Source: Macrotis lagotis (Eukaryota > Chordata > Mammalia > Peramelemorphia > Peramelidae). Taken from it: DNA of 64,000 nt. The notes under the pieces are model-generated. The model saw only the letters and a list, made by a program, of their open reading frames with translations, was not told the origin of the DNA and did not search any database. Location: positions 620,001 through 684,000 of the forward strand of contig NC_133666.1 of assembly GCF_037893015.1 (NCBI RefSeq), in the 5' to 3' direction. The position numbers and the translations under genes were made by a program. This document shows, piece after piece, positions 58,435 to 64,000 of this stretch. Each line of letters opens with the position of its first letter. Positions within the stretch are counted from its first letter, which is position 1.

Positions 58435-58635
58435 GTCCTCAGTATTGTCTGATTCTGTGGACTTGAGGTTTGCTTGGCAGACTCTTTGGAATGGTTTGCC
58501 ATTTACTCCAGCTAATTTTACAGATGAGGAAACTGAGGCAGACAGGGTGAAATGACTTGCACAGGATCACACTAAGGTACTGTCTGACTCCAGGACTGGT
58601 GCTCTGTCTACTGTTGCATCACTTAGCTGCCAATT
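58435..58635 (-). repeat. THER-type CORE-SINE
   Basis: 'GGAATGGTTTGCCATTTACT', 'TTTTACAGATGAGGAAACTG' and 'GAAATGACTTGCACAGGATC' occur in reverse THER order. Confidence 0.88.
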
Positions 58636-59059
58636 TCTATTAAATAATGACAAAAGCCACTTTAAGGGAATCGAATTGAGGATGTCAGGTAGGGGTAGGA
58701 AGAGGAGAAGAGGGCACCTTACCACCAGGCCTTGACTATCTCCTGCCAAATCTCCAGCCTCCCTTGGAAGATGAGAATATTCTAGTCTCCCACTGCTACA
58801 GTGAGGGGAGAGGGCACCATTTCAGCCATTCCATCTCAGTCACTTGAGTCTCTTGATTGGTTTTCAGCCTCCTGTGGGAATAAGAGAAGCACCATTCCAT
58901 CATCCTGGTCTCCTACAACTGAAGTGAGAAAAGAGGGAGCCATGTGGCTTGGGGGGAAGAAAAGTATCACTGTTTTTTTCTGCTCTAAGTTCTTGTTCCC
59001 CAGTCTGAACTTCCTAAGGCCTTGAGGGAAGTCCACCCTTAAGTCTACACTATTGACAT
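58636..59059. other. Unassigned sequence
   Basis: No feature recognised; possibly flanking L2. Confidence 0.4.
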
Positions 59060-61205
59060 TAAAAATTTTTCTAAAATTTCCCCTTCATAACTAACAAGTT
59101 ATCCCCAAGACCCTTCCCATAATTCTGATTCTGTGGATTATCATTCAAACTCCATGGCCCAATTCATTATTCCACTCCTTTCCAGCAATAAATACTCCAT
59201 CCCTCAGCTACCCACCCCTCTGTTCATTGGAATAATGTGCTCCATATGTAACAGACCTGTTTTCATCTGAAAGCTTTTCCACTCTTTCCATCTCCTGACA
59301 CTGAGACCTGGCTGTCTTTTAGTGAAATAGCCTTCCTGGCCATCTTTTCCAACACTGGTTGAAACTTCTGTCATTCTCACCCCAATTTGCTGGTTGAGGC
59401 AGGGGAATTTGATTGTTCCTTGTTCCCCAAGTCTGATTCCAGGTTCTCCCCCAGCTCCACTATCACTCAGTAACCCCTCCTGCTTTGAGGCTCACTCAAT
59501 TCTGGTAATTGTTGTCTCTGGGCCACTCCCTTATTTCCTCTCTTCCCAACTCCTGCCTTATACTCAGGGACTTCAACTTGCATATTGTTACTCTCTCAAA
59601 CACCTACATGCAGAGATGGCTGTATCTTTTATTGTATGGCACTAAAGCCAGCACTCTCTTAGTTTAGGGTTGATGTTAGAATGAAATGAGGCCCTTGTGA
59701 GTTATTTAACATTTAAAAAGGGGGAAGTTTACTTTGCCCTAACACAGCAAAGATATAGAAGGATAGAGCTGTGTCATTCACTTCCCTGTCTACAGTTCCC
59801 TTTGTCTCCATATGGAAACACAGATTCAGGTTGGTCACTCATGCCTCAGGCATGAAGTCTGAGAAGACTAGAGTCTGCACAGTTTGGGCTTTACTGAACC
59901 TGAGCCAGGGAAGCTGGGGCAAATTAGGTTCTGTGAGAGGAGTAAACCTCATCAGGAAAAATCATTGGAGAAGCTGAGGCTGAAGGAAATTGTGTTGGAT
60001 TGTGTGTAGGGAGTAACCTATGGGAGGGTACTGCTGTCCTTGACTTTAACACTATCCACTAATGCATCACCTCCATCATTTTCCCTCTCCCTCTGCCTTG
60101 TCCAACGATGGGATTCAGCCAGGTCACACCAGTTTGGCAGAACTGATACCTAATTTTATGTTGTTTGGGGAACCTGTTGCTAAAATGGTACTTTTAATTG
60201 GGGTTCTCTCTAAGGTGGGCACCTAAACAGCTGCCAGATGTGGAATCACAAATGTACATTCCTTACTCTTTTTAAATTTTCATCTGCACAACAGCATATC
60301 TAAGCGCCCTTTAGGAATGTTCATTTTGACCATAGGTGAAAGAAAGATTGATGCAACTATGTTTATAATATTTATTTATTCGTTTCTTAAAACTCATTAT
60401 ACCTTTGATGAAATAGTACATTTTAATTCCCTCATCTTTGTTACTTCAGTAAACAAACATAAAAAACGTCAGGTGGTGACAAGTTGTCATTTGTTTCCAT
60501 TTTGTGTTACATCCAAAATTCCCTCAAGATATTATGAGTGCCTTGGTGTTCCCTGAATAGTGTAAACAATAACATGCTGGGACACAATGAACCAGTAAAA
60601 ATATAGATTTCAAGGATTATCTTATTGCCCATTTTGGAAGCCATGGAAAAAGAGTTAGAATAGGTAGAATGGTTCTACAACTGTGGTCACATGACTGCTT
60701 GTGCTCCATAAGGATACATTTACTTACTGTGAGTTATATAACATAATCTAGTTTTGTATACCTCTTTCATTGTTCTTATTGGAGAATTAAATTCATGAAA
60801 TATTAAACTACCTTTCAATATATCTTTTTGTATACTTAAAATGGTCATTAGGGCACAGAACCAGATGTTGATTTATTTGAATCCCACCACTGGCCTCACA
60901 TCCGCAAAACCTTTCTTTACCCTCACTACAGCCACTGATTTCCTCTACCCCTTGGTTTTCTCCTAAGCTGTCAGCCCTGTACTGACTCCACACTCCTTTT
61001 CTTATCCATCTTGACCCTTTGGTGAACCAGTTCAGCTCTATAACATCCTCTTCTCTTAAAATCCTTGCCCTTTTATCTCATCACTGATTCCCCCCCACCC
61101 GCCCCACCAAACCCAAGACTTGAATTAACCATCTAACCCTAATTTTGTGCTTTCGCTCCTACTCATCTGTAACTGAAACTGTGGGTGTTACTGTTGGTAG
61201 AATAT
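59060..61205 (+). mobile_element. L2 LINE endonuclease region, interrupted
   Basis: Pyrimidine-rich L2 text occurs at 59060-59630 (CTGAGACCTGGCTGTCTTTT, CAGGGACTTCAACTTGCATA), at about 60040-60102 and again at 60905-61205 (CATCTTGACCCTTTGGTGAA, CTTTTATCTCATCACTGATT). The gaps are filled by an unidentified block (59640-60035) and by the hAT-like element. It is an old dead copy. Confidence 0.7.
60103..60892. mobile_element. hAT-like non-autonomous DNA transposon
   Basis: The left end CAACGATGGGATTCA is an imperfect inverted match to the right end TGAATCCCACCACTG (reverse CAGTGGTGGGATTCA). Subterminal copies of a decayed AACCGGTT-type motif (CAGTTTGGCAGAACTG, GGGAACCTGTTGCT) are as in hAT elements. 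The outer flanks GCCTTGTC and GCCTCACA agree at four of eight bases, a possible decayed 8-bp duplication. The interior has no transposase frame. It sits between two parts of an L2. The ends resemble the opossum 'Charlie' group, from memory. Confidence 0.6.
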
Positions 61206-61439
61206 CATAGATAGAAATCAATTGTTCCACCTAACTGCATTCCATCTTGCTTTATCCAATAGATTATCTCTGTCATCTATATTCCCTCACTAATCTTTAA
61301 TATCTTCCTCAATCTTATTCAATTTCTTTTAAAGTATTTTCAATTCATTTTCAGTCTAGTATATTGCTTTCTGTCATCCATATTTTCTCACTAATCTTTA
61401 AATCTCTCTTCAGTCAACTGTCTACCTCTGTACTGCCTT
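61206..61439. repeat. Diverged tandem duplication of about 100 bp
   Basis: 'CTGTCATCTATATTCCCTCA' with CTAATCTTTAATATCTTCCTC (about 61270) recurs as 'CTGTCATCCATATTTTCTCA' with CTAATCTTTAAATCTCTCTTC (about 61372). That is two tandem units about 101 bases apart, not otherwise assigned. Confidence 0.6.
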
Positions 61440-62096
61440 ATTCCTATCAATTAATAAATGTTTGGTAAGTGTCTACTATGCTCCAGATATGAATTTAAGC
61501 ATCGAGGACACAAATAAAGGCAAAAAAGCAGTCAGAGGAGCTCACCTCTAATGGAAAAGATAACCACAAAGAACTAAGTACAAATGAAGCTATAGACAGG
61601 ATAAATTGTAATCAACTGAGTGAAGACAATATTATTAAGAGAAATCAGGAAAGACTTCCTGTTGAGGACAGGATTGTTGTTGAGACTTGAAGGAAGTCAA
61701 GGACAGAGGCAGAGATTAGGAACAGGCATGGGGAAGTGAGGTAGAGGAACTGCAAGCACTAGTGTCACTGAATCACAGAAAATGTGGCAAGGAGGTAGGT
61801 GGGAGAAGACTGGAAAGGTAAAAGAGGAGATATGTTGTAAAAGGTTTCAAATACCAAACAGAACATTTTATATTTGTTCCTGGAGGGGAGAGAGACACAC
61901 TGGAAAGGAATATAATGTGGTTGAGTTTTAGTAAAATTAATAGGGTAGCTGAGTGGGAAAGAGGTACAGAGACCAGACTCTTGCAGTAGTCTAAGCCTGC
62001 AATGTAAGGTGGCAGTAGCAACAGAAAGACAGAGACTGAGACAGAGAGACACAGAAGAGACAGACATAGAGAGAGAGAGGGAGGGAGGGAGGGAGG

Positions 62097-62151
<55 letters not shown>

Positions 62152-62490
62152 GGAAGGAAAAGTCAATAGGACTTGACATCTGATTAGATATGTGGGAGAG
62201 AGGTGAAAATGAGTGAGGAAGACTCAAGGATGACACTTGGGTTGCCACCCTGAGCGATTGAGAGGATTATGGTTATCTCAGCAATAATAAGAAAGTTCAG
62301 AAGGAAGGGAGGGTTTGGGCAGAAAGATAAATGAGTTCAGGTTGAGACACTGAGTTTAAGATGTCCAAATAGGCAGTTGGAGATGTAAGGCTGGAGGTTA
62401 GGAAAGAGATGAGGGATGAACAAATAGATCTGAGAATCATCAGCATATAACTGAAAACTCCCACTTGCTCTATCCATTCCAACTAGTGTT
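61440..62490 (-). mobile_element. L2 LINE 3' half with a (GA)n run
   Basis: From the 3' end 'ATTAATAAATGTTTGGTAAG' at about 61451, reverse L2 text continues (TCAGGAAAGACTTCCTGTTG, GGCATGGGGAAG, CTTGCAGTAGTCTAAGCC, AAGATGTCCAAATAGGCAGT, GATCTGAGAATCATCAGCAT). A GA/GGGA repeat at about 62039-62149 interrupts it at a point where normal L2 has only short GAGAG text, so the microsatellite probably expanded within the element. Confidence 0.88.
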
Positions 62491-62499
62491 GGAGAAGAA

Positions 62500-62990
62500 A
62501 TAGCTGTCTAGGTTTTGACTATTAAGAAAATGTTATTTGTGCTTGATGTTTTCGGAGGGCTTTCTTGGCAGCATGGGACCAATCAGATGCAAATTCCCTC
62601 CTATTGTTCAATGTAACTCCATTACTCAATGTAAATTCACCAAGATAAGAACAACCTCATCTCTCTACCTCACCTCCAGCTTCCTGCCTCTTAATCTTCC
62701 AAATTGGGTACCTGACCCCAGTCACCTAGAGGGTGTGGGATACCTCTTTTACCTGCTTTCCCCCAACTTTTCCCTGCACAAGAAGTGGACAAAGACTATA
62801 AAAGTGACCTACCCTACCCTCGGGATGGATTCATTAGTACTGAGCCTGGCCATCTCTTATGGCTATTTTCCTTTCTCTCTTTCCCTCAGGCATTCTCACC
62901 TTTGTTTTTCAGCCTGTCCTCAAGTAATTTGTTGTCTCTCCAGGAAAAAAAAAATTGATCTGTGAACTTTGAAGACTAAATTAAAAATCC
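62500..62990 (+). other. Possible solo LTR or promoter-like segment
   Basis: GACCAATCAGATGCAAATT at 62578-62596 combines a CCAAT box with a perfect ATGCAAAT octamer, and ACTATAAAAGTG (TATA type) follows at about 62794. The spacing of roughly 200 bases fits an LTR U3 region. A 142-codon frame (62537-62965) spans it without any domain. No paired LTR or primer-binding site was seen. Confidence 0.35.
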
Positions 62991-62999
62991 TGAACTTCC

Positions 63000-63660
63000 C
63001 CACCTCCAAGGCCAGTCATGAGTTTTTCACTTCCAAGAACCCTGATCTTTGTGGCAGCAGCACTTACTCATTTCTCATCATCACTAGCTCTATATTTCCA
63101 CCCCCTTTTATTACTAGTCACTAACTCTATTCTCCTCTGTTTTGTGGCTAATCTCCATCTACAATCCAAGTTTCTACTTTCTTTCCTCTCAATCTCTTCT
63201 TTCCTTTCTAGCTTCATCTATTAATATCTTTATTTTTGGTTTTTGCAAGGCAATGGGGTTAAGTGACTTGCCCAAGGCCACACAGCTAGGTAATTATTAA
63301 GTGTCTGAGACTGGATTTGAACTCAGGTCCTCCTGATTCCAGGGCTGGCGCTCTATCCACTGCACCACCTAGCTGCTCCTCTGGGTTTCTTATTTACTGT
63401 GCTTCCTAACCACCCCTCTTAATGACCTTTTTGCAACCCTCATCCTTCCTGACCTCTCTAGAACCTCTAACACTGTTAGTTATCTTCTTCTAGGGTCTCT
63501 TCTCTCCAGGGTTTTGTGACATCACTCTCTCCTGATTCTCCTCTACCCCCATTGGACCACTCTTTATCAATCTTCTTTGGACACCTTCATCCAAGTCACC
63601 CTAAATAATTGTACGTATCTGGACCTTCTTCTATTCTTCATTTAATCTATCTTGTTTTGT
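63000..63660 (+). mobile_element. L2 LINE fragment split by a SINE
   Basis: L2-type pyrimidine-rich text before 63230 resumes after the SINE: 'CTCATCCTTCCTGACCTCTC', 'CTAACACTGTTAGTTATC' and 'GTGACATCACTCTCTCCTGA' match the L2 reverse transcriptase region. Confidence 0.75.
63232..63380 (-). repeat. WSINE1-like SINE in L2
   Basis: A reverse-oriented full SINE from TTTTTGCAAGGCAATGGGGT to GCACCACCTAGCTGCTCC, little diverged. Confidence 0.92.
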
Positions 63661-64000
63661 GATCCCAAAGTATAGAATGGACACCATTACCTATAAAGCA
63701 TCTAGGTGGTATAGAGGATATCCATACCATCCTGGAATAAGGAAGACCTTCTCTATTTGGTCTCATAGTTTAGCTTAGAGCAAAGACCCAAGCCTGAGGA
63801 TTTACATCAAAGCCAAAACAAGAATGAACTTTACTATATGGTGCAACAAATAGACAAAATTTAAAGCAACACACTCATACACTATAAAACAACATAGGCA
63901 GAGATTTTGTCACATTGTTCAACTGAGTTTAAGAGTTCAGTGCAAGTACCGATGGTTACAGTGGGTTCTGATCAGGGAAATCTTAAAGATAAGATTGGTT
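63661..64000. other. Window end: SINE head remnant and unassigned DNA
   Basis: A diverged SINE head is visible at about 63695-63755 (AGCATCTAGGTGGTATAGAG, then GGAATAAGGAAGACC). Nothing is recognised after it. Confidence 0.45.

Noticed and set aside
62537-62965. 142-codon open frame as a gene
   Set aside because: No domain, no codon-usage signal and no splice context; it spans an LTR-like or L2-like segment.
1-64000. tRNA genes from the many B-box-like motifs
   Set aside because: All the B-box-like motifs lie in SINE heads that continue into SINE bodies and A-rich tails; none folds into an obvious free-standing tRNA by eye.
1-64000. CRISPR array, operon or other prokaryotic system
   Set aside because: Repeat content, CpG depletion and gene structure are those of a marsupial chromosome; no regularly spaced repeats were seen.

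Overview
This is a vertebrate nuclear window, almost certainly from a marsupial. The evidence is the repeat content: many tRNA-headed SINEs with the 'GGGGCAGCTAGGTGGC ... CTTAACCCCATTGCCTTGCAAAAA' layout (WSINE1-like, which points to an Australidelphian such as a dasyurid or macropod), MAR1-type SINEs paired with an RTE LINE, THER/MIR CORE-SINEs, abundant L2, and marsupial-type L1 tails ending in 'TTTGCATGTAGTTGGAAAAATAAA'. Family names come from memory of consensus sequences, not from a search.

Only one convincing protein-coding gene is present: an intact, intronless casein kinase 1 alpha (CSNK1A1-derived) reading frame at 13952-14851. It lies inside a CpG island of about 2.3 kb (12590-14880). 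Upstream there is a dense promoter-like cluster (two CCAAT boxes, GC boxes, a YY1-like site and a CRE). A possible 99-bp 5'UTR intron ends one base before the ATG. Downstream is a 0.9-kb 3'UTR with ATTAAA and a short A-run at 15778. It looks like a processed copy of CSNK1A1 that became an independent gene with its own promoter. Compared with CK1 alpha from memory, it lacks 7 residues near the N-terminus and the Ser/Gln-rich C-terminal tail.

The rest is layered repeat. 1-12.6 kb: a purine tract, MIR/THER/MAR1 copies, two L2 copies, an LTR fragment with leader, and an L2-L1-SINE nest. 15.8-28.2 kb: unique sequence, then a broken AT-rich retroviral fossil (18.3-28.2 kb) whose downstream LTR holds an L1 that itself holds a SINE. 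28.3-31.7 kb: the 5' part of an L1, then an RTE. 32.8-36.8 kb: a broken ERVL-like fossil on the minus strand. 37.4-41.2 kb: an L2 with an L1 inside it, then an L1 carrying a U6 snRNA retrocopy. 41.2-48.2 kb: AT-rich sequence and a minus-strand L1. 48.2-51.6 kb: a long, old L2. 52-55.4 kb: an old L1 with insertions. 55.4-64 kb: MIR/THER/L2 remains, a hAT-like DNA transposon (60.1-60.9 kb) and more SINEs. No tRNA, rRNA, CRISPR array or second host gene was recognised.
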